Part shown: positions 33,607-42,185 of the stretch, one piece after another
Numbering within the stretch: position 1 is the stretch's first letter
Layout of the letters: every line of letters begins with the position of its first letter
DNA from: Actinoplanes oblitus
GTDB taxonomy: Bacteria; Actinomycetota; Actinomycetes; Mycobacteriales; Micromonosporaceae
Assembly: GCF_030252345.1 (NCBI RefSeq)
Contig: NZ_CP126980.1
Location: 4,169,501-4,233,500, forward strand
Length of the DNA: 64,000 nt
Direction: 5' to 3'
Notes under the pieces: model-generated
Told to the model about the DNA's origin: nothing
Seen by the model: only the letters and a program-made list of their open reading frames with translations
Databases searched by the model: none
Translations under genes and position numbers: made by a program

Positions 33607-36069
33607 GTGACGGGTCAGGATCCGGCGGGTAGGCGTCCTCGGTGGTGGTGGTTGCTGCTGGTGGAAGCGGTGCTGCTCGTGCTGCTCTCGGCAGTGACAA
33701 ACGTGTTCACAGGGTTGCTGCCAGACGGATGGAAGTGGGCGCACAACCTGCTGTGGATGGGTGTGTCGTTCGGGGTCCTGGCCGTGTTGACCATCGTGAT
33801 CGGCCTGGTGCGGCAACGCAGGGAGCTGCAGACACCGGCTGCTTCGGTGCCGCCGGTGGGGTCGCGGTCGGTGACGGCGGGCAGCATCAGCGGGATCGTG
33901 TCGACCGGCGACGGTGCCACCATCACGCAGTACGCCGCGCCGGCGGCGCCGCCTCCGCCGGCGGCGCCGCCTCCGCCGGCTGAGGTGCCGGCACCGGACG
34001 GGTTGGTCAACGTGGCGGTCGCGCCGGGGGTGTTCGTCGGCCGTGGCGCGCAGTTCAAGCAGCTCGATGATGTACTGGCCGAGCCAGGGACTGCGGTGGT
34101 CCAGGCCGTGCACGGGTTGGGCGGGGTGGGTAAGAGCACGCTGGCCGCGCGGTGGGCGTGGCAGCACCGTGACCGGTACCGGCCGGTGTGGTGGATCGAC
34201 GCCGACACGACGGCCGGTATCGACGCCGGGCTGGTCGAGTTGGCCACCGCTTTGCAGACCGAGCTACCCGGCGGCCTGTCGCTGGAGGTTCTGCGGGAAC
34301 GGGCGTTGCAGTGGCTGGCCTCGCACGACGGGTGGCTGCTGGTCCTGGACAACGTGAACGACCCGGGTGACGTCGCCCGCTTGCTGGCTCGTGTCGGTAC
34401 CGGCCGGGTGCTGGTCACCAGCCGGCGGGCGACCGGCTGGGCGGGTATCGCCACCGCGATCGCGTTGGATGTGCTCGACCTCGATGACGCCGTCGAGGCG
34501 ATGCGACTGATCCTGGCCAGCAGCGGCCGTGACCGCGACGCCGACGGGCTTGAGCAGGTGTGCCGGGAGTTGGGCTGTCTGCCACTGGCGGTGGAACAGG
34601 CCGCGGCCTACCTTGCCGAAACGGGGCAGTCCACCGGTGCCTACCTTCAGCTGTTGAAGCAGTATCCCGCCACGATGTTCGCCCACGGCGGTGAAGGTGC
34701 CGGTGAGCGCACCATCGCCCGGATATGGCGGGTCACTTTGAACCAGCTCACCGATACCCCGCTGGCCGGCGACATCCTGCGGATCCTGGCCTGGTACGCC
34801 CCGGATGCCATCCCCCGCATCCTGCTCGACGGGCTGGCCGACCCCGCCACGACCGCTCGGGCGATCGGCCGCCTCGCCGCCTACAGCATGATCACCGCCG
34901 ACGAGGACACCGTGAGCGTGCACCGGCTGGTCCAAGCCGTCGCACGCATTCCCGACCCGGACGACCCGCACCGGCAACCCCACGACATCCGCACCGCACG
35001 CAGCCGCGCGATCGCGCAGATGCAGGCCGCGATACCCGACGACTGGCGTACCCCGCAGAACTGGCCTGCCTGGCGGGTCATGACACCGCACATCGAAGCT
35101 CTCGCCCAGCACAACCGCAACCACACCGAACCCGACGCTGCCGCCAGCCTGCTCTACAACCAAGCCGCGAACTTTCTGCACGATCAAGGCGTCATCAGCC
35201 GGGCGATCCCGCTGTACGAGCAGGCCCTGGCCGACCGCCGGCGGGTGCTTGGCGACGAGCACCCCGACACGCTGACCTCGGTGAACAACCTCGCCGGCGC
35301 CTACGAGACAGCCGGGGATCTGGGCCGGGCGATCCCGTTGTTCGAGCAGGCTCTGGCCGACTGTCGTCGGGTGCTCGGCGACGACCATCCGAACACGCTG
35401 ACCTCGGTGAACAACCTCGCCGCCGCCTGCCAGGCGGCCGGGGATCTGGGCCGGGCGATTCCGCTGTTCGAGCGGGCCCTGGCCGACCGGCGGCGGGTGC
35501 TCGGCGACGAGCACCCGCAGACGCTGACCTCGGTGAACAACCTCGCCTACGCCTACCGGGCGGCCGGGGATCTGGGCCGGGCGATCCCGCTGTACGAGCA
35601 GGCTCTGGCCGACTGTCGTCGGGTGCTCGGCGACGACCATCCGCAGACGCTGGCCTCGGTGAACAACCTTGCCTACGCCTACCGGGCGGCCGGGGATCTG
35701 GGCCGGGCGATTCCGCTGTGCGAGCAGGCTCTGGCCGACTGTCGGCGGGTGCTCGGCGACGAGCACCCCGACACGCTGACCTCGGTGAACAACCTCGCCT
35801 ACGCCTACCGGGCGGCCGGGGATCTGGACCGGGCGATCCCGCTGTACGAGCAGGCCCTGGCCGACCGTCGGCGGGTGCTCGGCGACGACCATCCGAACAC
35901 GCTGACCTCGGTGAACAACCTTGCTGGCGCCTATGAGACAGCCGGGGATCTGGGCCGGGCGATCCCGCTGTTCGAGCAGGCCTTGGCCGGCTGTCGGCGG
36001 GTGCTCGGCTACGACCACCCGACCACCCGAGTGGTGCAGAAGAATTTGGCCAGCGTACTGAAGCGGTGA
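33607..36069 (+). CDS. Membrane-anchored STAND (NB-ARC-like) NTPase with kinesin-light-chain-type TPR repeats
   Basis: An 820-residue protein. Two hydrophobic helices at about 12-32 and 44-66 anchor the N-terminus. A linker with SVTAGSISGIVSTGDGATIT and Pro-rich AAPPPPAAPPPPA follows. The NTPase has the P-loop GLGGVGKST near residue 173 and Walker B WLLVLDNVND, then a winged-helix-like region. From about residue 530 there are seven 42-residue TPRs of the form AIPLYEQALADRRRVLGDEH and (P)-x-TLTSVNNLAYAYRAAGDLGR, encoded by nearly identical 126-bp units. STAND proteins are signal-triggered switches, many of them in antiphage defence or cell death. The GTG start gives the membrane segments. No separate effector enzyme is visible. 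Confidence 0.85.
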   Translation: MTGQDPAGRRPRWWWLLLVEAVLLVLLSAVTNVFTGLLPDGWKWAHNLLWMGVSFGVLAVLTIVIGLVRQRRELQTPAASVPPVGSRSVTAGSISGIVSTGDGATITQYAAPAAPPPPAAPPPPAEVPAPDGLVNVAVAPGVFVGRGAQFKQLDDVLAEPGTAVVQAVHGLGGVGKSTLAARWAWQHRDRYRPVWWIDADTTAGIDAGLVELATALQTELPGGLSLEVLRERALQWLASHDGWLLVLDNVNDPGDVARLLARVGTGRVLVTSRRATGWAGIATAIALDVLDLDDAVEAMRLILASSGRDRDADGLEQVCRELGCLPLAVEQAAAYLAETGQSTGAYLQLLKQYPATMFAHGGEGAGERTIARIWRVTLNQLTDTPLAGDILRILAWYAPDAIPRILLDGLADPATTARAIGRLAAYSMITADEDTVSVHRLVQAVARIPDPDDPHRQPHDIRTARSRAIAQMQAAIPDDWRTPQNWPAWRVMTPHIEALAQHNRNHTEPDAAASLLYNQAANFLHDQGVISRAIPLYEQALADRRRVLGDEHPDTLTSVNNLAGAYETAGDLGRAIPLFEQALADCRRVLGDDHPNTLTSVNNLAAACQAAGDLGRAIPLFERALADRRRVLGDEHPQTLTSVNNLAYAYRAAGDLGRAIPLYEQALADCRRVLGDDHPQTLASVNNLAYAYRAAGDLGRAIPLCEQALADCRRVLGDEHPDTLTSVNNLAYAYRAAGDLDRAIPLYEQALADRRRVLGDDHPNTLTSVNNLAGAYETAGDLGRAIPLFEQALAGCRRVLGYDHPTTRVVQKNLASVLKR

Positions 36070-36086
36070 AGCCGCAATCCTGGATG

Positions 36087-36311
36087 CCGTTCCACTTCCT
36101 TGGAACCGGAACGTTCCAGTTTTCGGAAGTGGAACGGGCGGGCTTGTCTGTACGGGTAGGCGGCGCTGGTGTGATGCCGCATGGCGCATCGGCTGGGATT
36201 CTTGAGGTGTGACGGGTCAGGATCCGGCGGGGTAGGCGTCCTCGGTGGTGGTTGCTGCTGGTGGAAGCGGTGCTGCTCGTGCTGCTTTCGGCAGTGACAA
36301 ACGTGTTCACA
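36087..36311 (+). pseudogene. Duplicated promoter and 5' end of the STAND-TPR gene (palindrome B included)
   Basis: This segment repeats 33498-33730 with few changes: the palindrome (CCGTTCCACTTCC at 36087, GGAAGTGGAACGG at 36125), the spacer, the GTGACGGGTCAGGATCCGGC start and the codons for the first transmembrane helix up to GTGTTCACAG. One extra G after GATCCGGC breaks the frame, and the similarity stops at about 36311. The STAND gene is therefore flanked by direct repeats of about 230 bases, the downstream one being a dead 5' fragment. Confidence 0.85.
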
Positions 36312-36450
36312 GCGCGGTGACCATCGCCTCCTGCTCGGCAGTGCCGAGGCGGCGGCCGTGCAGCATCGCCTGCACGTCGTCGCGGTAGAGCGGAAAGATC
36401 AACTCTGGTAGGTTGACGCCCGCCAGTATGTTCGAGAACGGGGACATTTG

Positions 36451-36891
36451 ATGACTGTTATTTCTCGTGTGGCCCGTACGGTTGCCACGTCGACAGTCGC
36501 CGCCATCGCGATGGTGGGCGGCGTGACCGGTCCCGCTGCAGCGGCCTATCCCACTGCGAGTGCTCACTGGACCTGGGGTGCCACTGCCGTTAACGCTCTC
36601 GGCACCTTCTACAACCGCAGTGTCCATGTCGGAGTTGATATTCGCATTCCCGCTCACGAGTGTCGGGGCATCATCATTGTTGCGTATGCGCTCAATGCTT
36701 CCAACAACAAGCTGACCCAGCTCGGCGATAACCGCGAAGCCGACTGCAACTACGGAGAAGCGAGCGGGAACTTCCGGTTCGACATTGACGCCGCGGCCAA
36801 CGTTGCGGGCGGTGCCAACCAGATCGAGGTCATTCTTACGAATGGCGGAAGTACAGTGCTCGGCCCGTCCCGGGTGCTGTACAAGATCTAA
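36451..36891 (+). CDS. Small secreted protein of unknown function
   Basis: A 146-residue exported protein. The signal peptide (RTVATSTVAAIAMVGGVTGP followed by AAAA) is cleaved near residue 29. The mature part is beta-rich (WGATAVNALGTFYNRSVHVG; FRFDIDAAANVAGGANQIEV; LTNGGSTVLGPSRVLYKI) with two Cys (ECRG, ADCNY) able to form one disulfide. I know no family. Its G+C content is lower than that of its neighbours, as in many recently acquired genes. Confidence 0.7.
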   Translation: MTVISRVARTVATSTVAAIAMVGGVTGPAAAAYPTASAHWTWGATAVNALGTFYNRSVHVGVDIRIPAHECRGIIIVAYALNASNNKLTQLGDNREADCNYGEASGNFRFDIDAAANVAGGANQIEVILTNGGSTVLGPSRVLYKI

Positions 36892-37265
36892 TCACCGTCC
36901 GATACGCAGAGAATCCCCGATGTCCTGTGTTCATGCAGGTCAGCGGGGGTTCCGCACAACGGTGACTGTAAGCGCCTACGTCAGGCAGCGTACGAACACA
37001 GCAACCCGGTAATCGGAACCGTCCGACTCGCGTACGGAGATGATCCCAAGCCCGACGCGGCGCCGATCCGACCGGACCAAGTCCGGACCCATGGTCGCAA
37101 GGCAGATCGGAAGCCCGTTCGCAGTGCGTCGAGCTCGCGTCCTTCGGCAGCACGCCGTCACCGCCGCGGCCCCGGCTCAGACTTACGCCCCGAACCCTTC
37201 GCCACCGGAAGCAAACGCCCGCCACTCACACCGCAAGACGGGGCGGGTTCCGGGCCGGGAAGGGT
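36892..37265. other. Intergenic region
   Basis: About 370 bases with no supported gene on either strand. A GGGAAGG ribosome site at its 3' end belongs to the next gene. Confidence 0.4.
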
Positions 37266-37715
37266 GTGGAGAGCACCCCTGCTGGATGGGAGCCGACAGG
37301 CGGTCTCATCCTGTTGACCATGACCGTTGTCGCCGGCGTGCTGACCGCCCTGACGCCCACGTTGCCGAACATCGTCATCGCGGTGTGCACCGGCGTGTTC
37401 ACCATCGTGGCAGGGTTCGGCGGCATCCGGATGACGCAGCGGTACGGGGAGAAGCAACGCGAGCGGGAGCGCACCGCGGCGGCGAACGCGAAGGTTGAGG
37501 CGGTGGTGCAGGAGCTGATCGAGGCGGTCAGCGAGCTGCGGATCGACCTGAGCGTGCACCAGCCTGCCTACAACGGCTGGCGGCCGCGGCTGATGCTGCT
37601 GGGGGATAGGCGCTCCAATCGGTCCTGGCCCACCGGCTCCAGTCGTCGGCCGTGCTGGGCGCCAGTCCGATCAGGGTTGCGAGCACGGGTGCGGGTAGTT
37701 CGGCGGCGAGGCTGA
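37266..37715 (+). CDS. Small two-helix membrane protein with coiled-coil tail, 3' end altered
   Basis: 149 residues from a GTG with GGGAAGG upstream. Two hydrophobic segments (LILLTMTVVAGVLTALTP; IVIAVCTGVFTIVAGFG) are followed by a charged coiled coil (YGEKQRERERTAAANAKVEA, VVQELIEAVSELRIDL). From about residue 112 on the frame runs into the antisense of a recombinase fragment and becomes basic and low-complexity, so the original C-terminus was probably replaced by an insertion. The build resembles small phage or mobile-element membrane proteins. Confidence 0.6.
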   Translation: MESTPAGWEPTGGLILLTMTVVAGVLTALTPTLPNIVIAVCTGVFTIVAGFGGIRMTQRYGEKQRERERTAAANAKVEAVVQELIEAVSELRIDLSVHQPAYNGWRPRLMLLGDRRSNRSWPTGSSRRPCWAPVRSGLRARVRVVRRRG

Positions 37716-37836
37716 GTAGAGCGGTGTTTCGGCTGGCGGCGGTGGGAATGCCGTGGCGGCGCAGAAGGCCGGCGAGGGCGTAGGGGTTCATCGGGCGGCT
37801 GGGAAGCCGGCCGGGGAAGAGGCCTCGCCGTAGCAA
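37528..37836 (-). pseudogene. C-terminal fragment of a tyrosine recombinase/integrase-like protein
   Basis: The frame reads NPYALAGLLRRHGIPTAASR, then NTALLSLAAELPAPVLATLI, then GLAPSTADDWSRWARTDWSA. This is the ending typical of a group of actinobacterial integrase-like recombinases in which the last helices read R-N-x-A-L-L-x-L-A-x-x-L-P-A-P-V-L. The catalytic region is gone, so it is a remnant of a mobile element. Confidence 0.65.
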
Positions 37837-37979
37837 TCAGCGAAAAACCAACGGCAACTCTGGTCAGAGCCGATGTCGACAAGCGTTGCCGTTGACTTCG
37901 CGCAGAAAACTACGTGAAGGCCGGTTGGCGCTGATCGACGGATTGACCTCATAGAAAGATCATCTTTATATTGGTCGGC

Positions 37980-38327
37980 ATGTCCGCACCCATGCGTGAA
38001 CCCACGTTCTGGATTCTCACCGCGCTGGCCCCGGAACCCCGGCACGGCTACGGGGTGATTCAGGAGGTCGCCCGACTCTCCACCGGTTACCTGACCTTGC
38101 AAGCCGGCACCCTGTATGCCGCGCTCGACCGGCTCACCGCACAGGGCCTGGTCGAGCCGGACCGGCAGGAAGTCGTGGACGGCCGACCCCGACGCTACTA
38201 CCGGCTCACCAGCGACGGCGCCGCCGCACTGGACGCGGAGGCCGAGCGGCGGCGAGCGAGCGCCGAGGCGGCGACCGCCCAACTCGCGGCCCGCCGTCGT
38301 TTCGGCCTGGGTCTGGTATCGGCGTGA
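37980..38327 (+). CDS. PadR-family transcriptional regulator
   Basis: A 115-residue winged-helix protein: TFWILTALAPEPRHGYGVIQ, EVARLSTGYLTLQAGTLYAA, LDRLTAQGLVEPDRQEV and RRYYRLTSDGAAALDAEAER are the classic PadR features (HGY, GTLY, wing, RRYY). It overlaps the downstream membrane-protein gene by GTGA. PadR proteins of this short type usually repress their own operon; a relatively A+T-rich promoter region with GATCATCTTTAT lies just upstream. Confidence 0.9.
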   Translation: MSAPMREPTFWILTALAPEPRHGYGVIQEVARLSTGYLTLQAGTLYAALDRLTAQGLVEPDRQEVVDGRPRRYYRLTSDGAAALDAEAERRRASAEAATAQLAARRRFGLGLVSA

Positions 38328-39727
38328 GCCGCCTGGCCCGCCGGTACACCCGCTGGGTGCGCTTCTATCCGCCCGGACCACGCCGGGCCGAGCTGCTGGG
38401 CACCCTGCTCGAGTGCGCGCCGCCGGAGCGTGCCCGGCCGACCGCCCGTGAGGTGGGCAATCTGGTCCGGCACGGATTGCGCGCCCGGCTGGGCCGCCCG
38501 AAGAGCACCGGGGTGGTCGTACTGGCCACTCTGGTCACGCTGGTCTGCGGCCTGTTCGGCGCGGCCGCCGCGACCCGGGTCGGCTGGGAGTTCGCGCCGT
38601 CGTTACCGGTCGGCGCGCAGCCCGCGGCGCTCGCTGCCACCGTCTTCCCCGGCCAGCAGGTGTGGGGCGGCGGCGACGCGCGGCTCTTCGACGAGAACGT
38701 CGACGCGGAATGGACGTCGCAGTACGGCTCCGTCGACTACTGGGTGAGGCACACCGTGCAGACCCGGGACGTGCACACGTACGCACGAGGCGCCCGTGAC
38801 CGGCTGGCCGCAGCCGGCTGGCTGATCCAGGACGGCGCTGCGGACGGCGAGTCGGTCGAGTTCTCGGCGACTCGGGGCGGGCTCTTCCTTACCTATTCCG
38901 GCTTTTACGTGCCGGATCGCCCCTGGTACGACTCCGACGGCGTGACCAGCTTCGAACTGAGCCGCGCGTCCGCGCCGTCGTGGCTGCCCTGGGTGGCCGT
39001 GGCGGGCGGAGGGCTCGCCGCGGCCACCGGCTGGCTGATCTTCGGCTGGGCGAGCCGGCGCAGCGAGGGCGACCTCCTCCGGACCGGCTTCGGTGCCGTC
39101 TTCGCCGGGCTCACGCTCGTCGTGGCGACGCTCGCGGTCCTGCTCGCCAGCGGGTACTACCCGCCGACGCCACGGCCCGAGGACGAGGCGTTCTGGGCGA
39201 TGCTGTGGAATCTGCACGACGGGTTGGCCCTCTTCGTGCTGGCCCCGGCGCTCGCCGCAGTCATTTCGGCGGCCCTGCCGGGCCGCGTGCAGGTCGCCGT
39301 GTGGGCGGCCCTGACGGTGGTCATGCTGGGCGCGGCGAGCGGCGTGCCGACCTGGCTACGCGGATCGTGTACGCCATCCGGACCACCGCCGAACCCGTCC
39401 GCCGAGGACGCAGCCGGCAGTAATCTGGCCCGTGTCTTCGTCTATCAGGACTCGACCAATGAGCAACGCAATTTGGCCGAGGCCGCGATCAACCGGGTAT
39501 GGGGCGCCGGTGCCTCGTCCTTCCACCACGACCCGACCAGCGTGGAGTACCGGTACGCGTACTGCGACGGCCGACGGCTGTCCGGTGACTCCGGCAACCG
39601 GCTGCCGTACTTCTGGGAGGTCGCCGTGTCCGCTCCGAACAGGTTGCCGGCGCTGATGGCCGAGGTCGAGCATCTGCCCGGCGTAGCAGCGGTAAGGCTG
39701 GGCCGGCCCTACTGGGCCTTCACGTAG
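38324..39727 (+). CDS. Membrane protein partner of the PadR regulator
   Basis: A 467-residue protein with about six hydrophobic segments: one after a cytoplasmic head (TGVVVLATLVTLVCGLFGAA), a long extracytoplasmic region (GQQVWGGGDARLFDENVDAE ... WTSQYGSVDYWVRHTV), then segments near 225, 260, 300 and 325. It ends in a second soluble domain with YQDSTNEQRNLAEAAINRVW and ending VAAVRLGRPYWAFT. PadR genes are often coupled to such two-domain membrane proteins in actinobacteria. Function unknown. Confidence 0.75.
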   Translation: MSRLARRYTRWVRFYPPGPRRAELLGTLLECAPPERARPTAREVGNLVRHGLRARLGRPKSTGVVVLATLVTLVCGLFGAAAATRVGWEFAPSLPVGAQPAALAATVFPGQQVWGGGDARLFDENVDAEWTSQYGSVDYWVRHTVQTRDVHTYARGARDRLAAAGWLIQDGAADGESVEFSATRGGLFLTYSGFYVPDRPWYDSDGVTSFELSRASAPSWLPWVAVAGGGLAAATGWLIFGWASRRSEGDLLRTGFGAVFAGLTLVVATLAVLLASGYYPPTPRPEDEAFWAMLWNLHDGLALFVLAPALAAVISAALPGRVQVAVWAALTVVMLGAASGVPTWLRGSCTPSGPPPNPSAEDAAGSNLARVFVYQDSTNEQRNLAEAAINRVWGAGASSFHHDPTSVEYRYAYCDGRRLSGDSGNRLPYFWEVAVSAPNRLPALMAEVEHLPGVAAVRLGRPYWAFT

Positions 39728-39869
39728 TTATCTGCCCGAAATCAATGGCAACGCTGTCAACCGGCTGATAACGCCAGCGGCGCGACCGCTTGTCGGCCCG
39801 GTTGTAGCTTCCAACGAAAATCAACGACATCCCGAAGCGGCAGAAGGAAGGTCGGTGACTGCGGGAAGC

Positions 39870-40079
39870 TTCACGACGACGCGGTCGGTCGTCCTGCGTG
39901 AGGCTAACCCCCTGGTCACCATCGACGGAATCAACAGCTAAGCCGGCGTCCCCGTCACCGTCGCCCACTGCATCCTCGCCACCGAACCCCATCAGTTCAC
40001 CGACGACCGGCTCACCGAACTCACCACAGTAGCCCAGCAGATCGCCACCCTGCTCCAGCACTACAGCGACCTCGACTGA
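39870..40079 (+). pseudogene. Second, broken GAF-domain copy
   Basis: The frame reads EANPLVTIDGINS, a TAA at 39939, then AGVPVTVAHCILATEPHQFT, then DDRLTELTTVAQQIATLLQH before a natural stop. It matches the last half of the GAF protein at 31480-32001 (SRNPLVTMDGLRAYAGYPVA ... FTDDQLVVLQQAADVMADAL). The in-frame stop and missing front make it a pseudogene, and it shows that the GAF module was duplicated about 8 kb apart. Confidence 0.8.
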
Positions 40080-40534
40080 ACCTCCGCACCCACCGCCCGG
40101 GCCGTAACCCGAGACCGAAACGAGCGCCCTCATCACAGAAACGCACCACCCCTCTCACCGCGCAGACCGCCCCCGCTCGTATCCCGGCAGGCGGGCTGCC
40201 CCTTGGCGCGCGGGGTTGAGAGAGGCCGGTCAGCGGTGATCTTGTCCGTTAGCCAAACCTTCAACGGTCACTCGCATGGGACAGCTCACAGTCGGCTGGA
40301 GCGGCTCGGGCATCTACAGCGACGCCGACCGCGAAGCCGCCGTCAACAGCCTCCTCACCGACCGTTGACCAGCGAGGTCGCCGTCCTATTGCCGGTCTCC
40401 GGCGTATTCCGGTCGGCTCCGCATTTCGCGGATTGAGGGGACGGTTTCCGGCAAAACGAAGTCCCCTGGCGGGGATCCCGGGACCCGTGCAGCACGTCTC
40501 AATCACCACTGTCGTCGTGGTGGAGAGGTGCTGG
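40080..40534. other. Intergenic region with a minute ORF
   Basis: No supported gene apart from a 30-codon frame at 40276-40368 (MGQLTVGWSGSGIYSDADRE...), which may be a leftover of a longer gene. The promoter of the next gene is expected near the 3' end. Confidence 0.35.
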
Positions 40535-41026
40535 ATGAACAAGGTAGTGATTGCCGCCGTCGCAGCGGTCGTGGTCACGGGGACGGCGGTGGCCGGCGTC
40601 ATGACGGCCACCGGTGCCAAATCAGCCGCGCGGTCACCGCAGCACGCGGTGCGGCCGGTCGTGGCCGTCTCGTCGTCGGATCCGGTGGTCGGCTGGAGCG
40701 AGCCCGACCACTACCGGTTCGATCTGGGCAAGCTGCCGTGTGTGATTCCATCGAATGCACACCTGCTGGGCCCGGCCTGGGCGATTGAGGTCCTGCACCG
40801 CCGCGTCGTCAGTGTGAAGGTCCTCATCGATGTTCCGGGATCCATGAAGGACGTCACGGCACTGCCGACCCTGGGGGAGTTGACGAGGGTGGCCTCAGCG
40901 GCACATCGCACGGGATCACCGCACGTCTCCTTCGACTGGCGGGACGGCTACGCACAGGCGATCCCCTCTGGCGGAACCGACCGTGACCCGGAATGTTTCA
41001 GCGTTCAGAGCTACCAGGTCCTCTGA
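40535..41026 (+). CDS. Exported DUF6174-like protein
   Basis: A 163-residue protein. The N-terminus is a signal peptide or anchor (MNKVVIAAVAAVVVTGTAVA). The mature region (DHYRFDLGKLPCVIPSNAHL, RRVVSVKVLIDVPGSM, LPTLGELTRVASAAHRTGSP, VSFDWRDGYAQAIPSG) follows the DUF6174 pattern of a Y-R-F strand, a V-x-V strand, a T-x-x-E-L helix and a final D-x-x-x-G-Y-P strand pair. Two Cys may pair. GGAGAGG precedes the ATG. Function unknown. Confidence 0.65.
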   Translation: MNKVVIAAVAAVVVTGTAVAGVMTATGAKSAARSPQHAVRPVVAVSSSDPVVGWSEPDHYRFDLGKLPCVIPSNAHLLGPAWAIEVLHRRVVSVKVLIDVPGSMKDVTALPTLGELTRVASAAHRTGSPHVSFDWRDGYAQAIPSGGTDRDPECFSVQSYQVL

Positions 41027-41184
41027 CTCGCCAACCTTTCGGGCCGGCCGGCGAAAGGACACCGATCGCCTTCGGGGCTCCCTCTCGGATCGTGCGCGCG
41101 GCCGCAGGCTCCCTCGTCGCGATCCGTTCCTCCAGTCAGACGGCATTCGTAGCTGTAGGGGTTCCCGTAGTCCTGGCGGAAAAA

Positions 41185-41358
41185 TCAACGGATATCGCTG
41201 ACGACGTCGACCAGGTGCTGGCAGTGCGGGCAGATCGGCACGCCGATCGGCGCGGGCTGCGGGACGACCACGCCGTGGGTGGTGCAGGTGTGATCGCCGG
41301 GCCGTAGCCGTGAGGTGATCCCGGCCCAATCGACGGGGCCGGCGGGCGGGCCGGGCAT
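41185..41358 (-). CDS. Small zinc-ribbon-like protein, 57 residues
   Basis: The minus-strand frame MPGPPAGPVDWAGITSRLRP, then GDHTCTTHGVVVPQPAPIGV, then PICPHCQHLVDVVSDIR has a C-x(3)-H and a C-x2-C (CPHC) pair placed as in a zinc ribbon. It is divergent from the DUF4326-like gene, whose start lies 12 bases away. Small proteins of this kind are common in actinobacterial integrative elements. Protein-like composition and good metal spacing support it despite its size. Confidence 0.6.
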   Translation of the reverse strand: MPGPPAGPVDWAGITSRLRPGDHTCTTHGVVVPQPAPIGVPICPHCQHLVDVVSDIR

Positions 41359-41370
41359 GCTGGCCAGGGT

Positions 41371-41727
41371 ATGACTCCGGTGGCCGCTACCGAGCCGGTC
41401 GTCGCCCCGGCCCGGCAGGCTGGTGCTCGGAGGCAGCGGGCGGGGCCGATATCAGCGGGTCCCGGCCCCGCGCCGTCAGCTGTGCTGGAGGCGCACCTGA
41501 GCGATGCCGGGCGGGGTGGGGCGCAGATGACCTGGCGGGCCCGGTGGCGTGCCGAGCATCCGGACGCGGTGCGCGTCGACCGGTCTACCCGGTGGGGCAA
41601 TCCGTTCCCCGCCGAGGAGCACGGCGCCCGCGGCCGCCCGTCGCGGCGTAGCCGGCGGGCGCTGCTGGACGGCGCGCTGCCCGGATCTCCGAGCGCTAGT
41701 AACACCCCATCCCGGGGGTGTTACTAG
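41371..41727 (+). CDS. DUF4326-like protein, C-terminally truncated
   Basis: 118 codons. The recognisable part is residues about 55-100: MTWRARWRAEHPDAVRVDRS, then TRWGNPFPAEEHGARGRPSR. The R-V-D-R-x-T-R-W-G-N-P-F signature is that of DUF4326, a small domain frequent in phages and mobile elements. The normal C-terminal helices are missing and the frame ends inside a hairpin at 41725-41727. It may start at the ATG at 41527 rather than 41371. Probably a decayed or shortened gene. Confidence 0.5.
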   Translation: MTPVAATEPVVAPARQAGARRQRAGPISAGPGPAPSAVLEAHLSDAGRGGAQMTWRARWRAEHPDAVRVDRSTRWGNPFPAEEHGARGRPSRRSRRALLDGALPGSPSASNTPSRGCY

Positions 41728-41728
41728 C
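41695..41728. repeat. Perfect 14-bp hairpin GCTAGTAACACCCC
   Basis: The left arm GCTAGTAACACCCC (41695-41708) and right arm GGGGTGTTACTAGC (41715-41728) are exact complements around a 6-base loop. The core AGTAACACCC occurs again, alone, at 41881-41890. It is at the 3' end of the DUF4326-like frame and could be a two-way terminator, an operator or an element end. Confidence 0.9.
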
Positions 41729-42185
41729 CTCTGACCTGCGCGGTAGCGCTGCGCGGGCCTGGGCGCCGGGACCTGCGGACGAGCTGTGGGCTCCTGTGTC
41801 GCCAGGATGTGGCCAGAGGGTCGTTAACGTGTCGCTTGAGCAGGCCGACCGTGACCGCGTTTGACCAGGTCAGCGCCAGTAGTAACACCCTGTCGGCAGG
41901 GCCGACATCTTTGCCGGCACAGGACCACTCCTCGCGAGGTGTCGCAGGAGTGGGTCCTATGGCGTGACGATCCGGCCCCGCGTGGCGCGTCGCCGGAGCC
42001 GGCTGTTGAGTGACAGCCAAACATCACTCTGATGGACCCGCCGGATTACCCGCGCGGATAGTCGACGGGCCGCAGTGCCCAAGCTCATCGCCGCCTGATC
42101 AGCTCGGCACCCGAAGACGCCCGGCTCGCGGCTATGAGCAGACGTCCCGGAGCGGCGATAGACGTGTCCTGCCCAGTCATCGATC
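41729..42185. other. Intergenic region
   Basis: About 460 bases without a supported gene. It carries the second AGTAACACCC motif at 41881. Confidence 0.4.

Noticed and set aside
34264..36189. 641-codon minus-strand frame with regular repeats
   Set aside because: It is antisense to the NTPase and TPR region of the STAND gene; the periodicity comes from the 126-bp repeats and high third-position G+C.
36307..36447. Minus-strand 46-codon frame beginning MSPFSNILAGVNLPELIFPL
   Set aside because: It looked protein-like, but its start is 3 bases from the divergent start of the secreted-protein gene, it has no ribosome site, and it runs into the duplicated fragment. It could be a gene remnant; not called.
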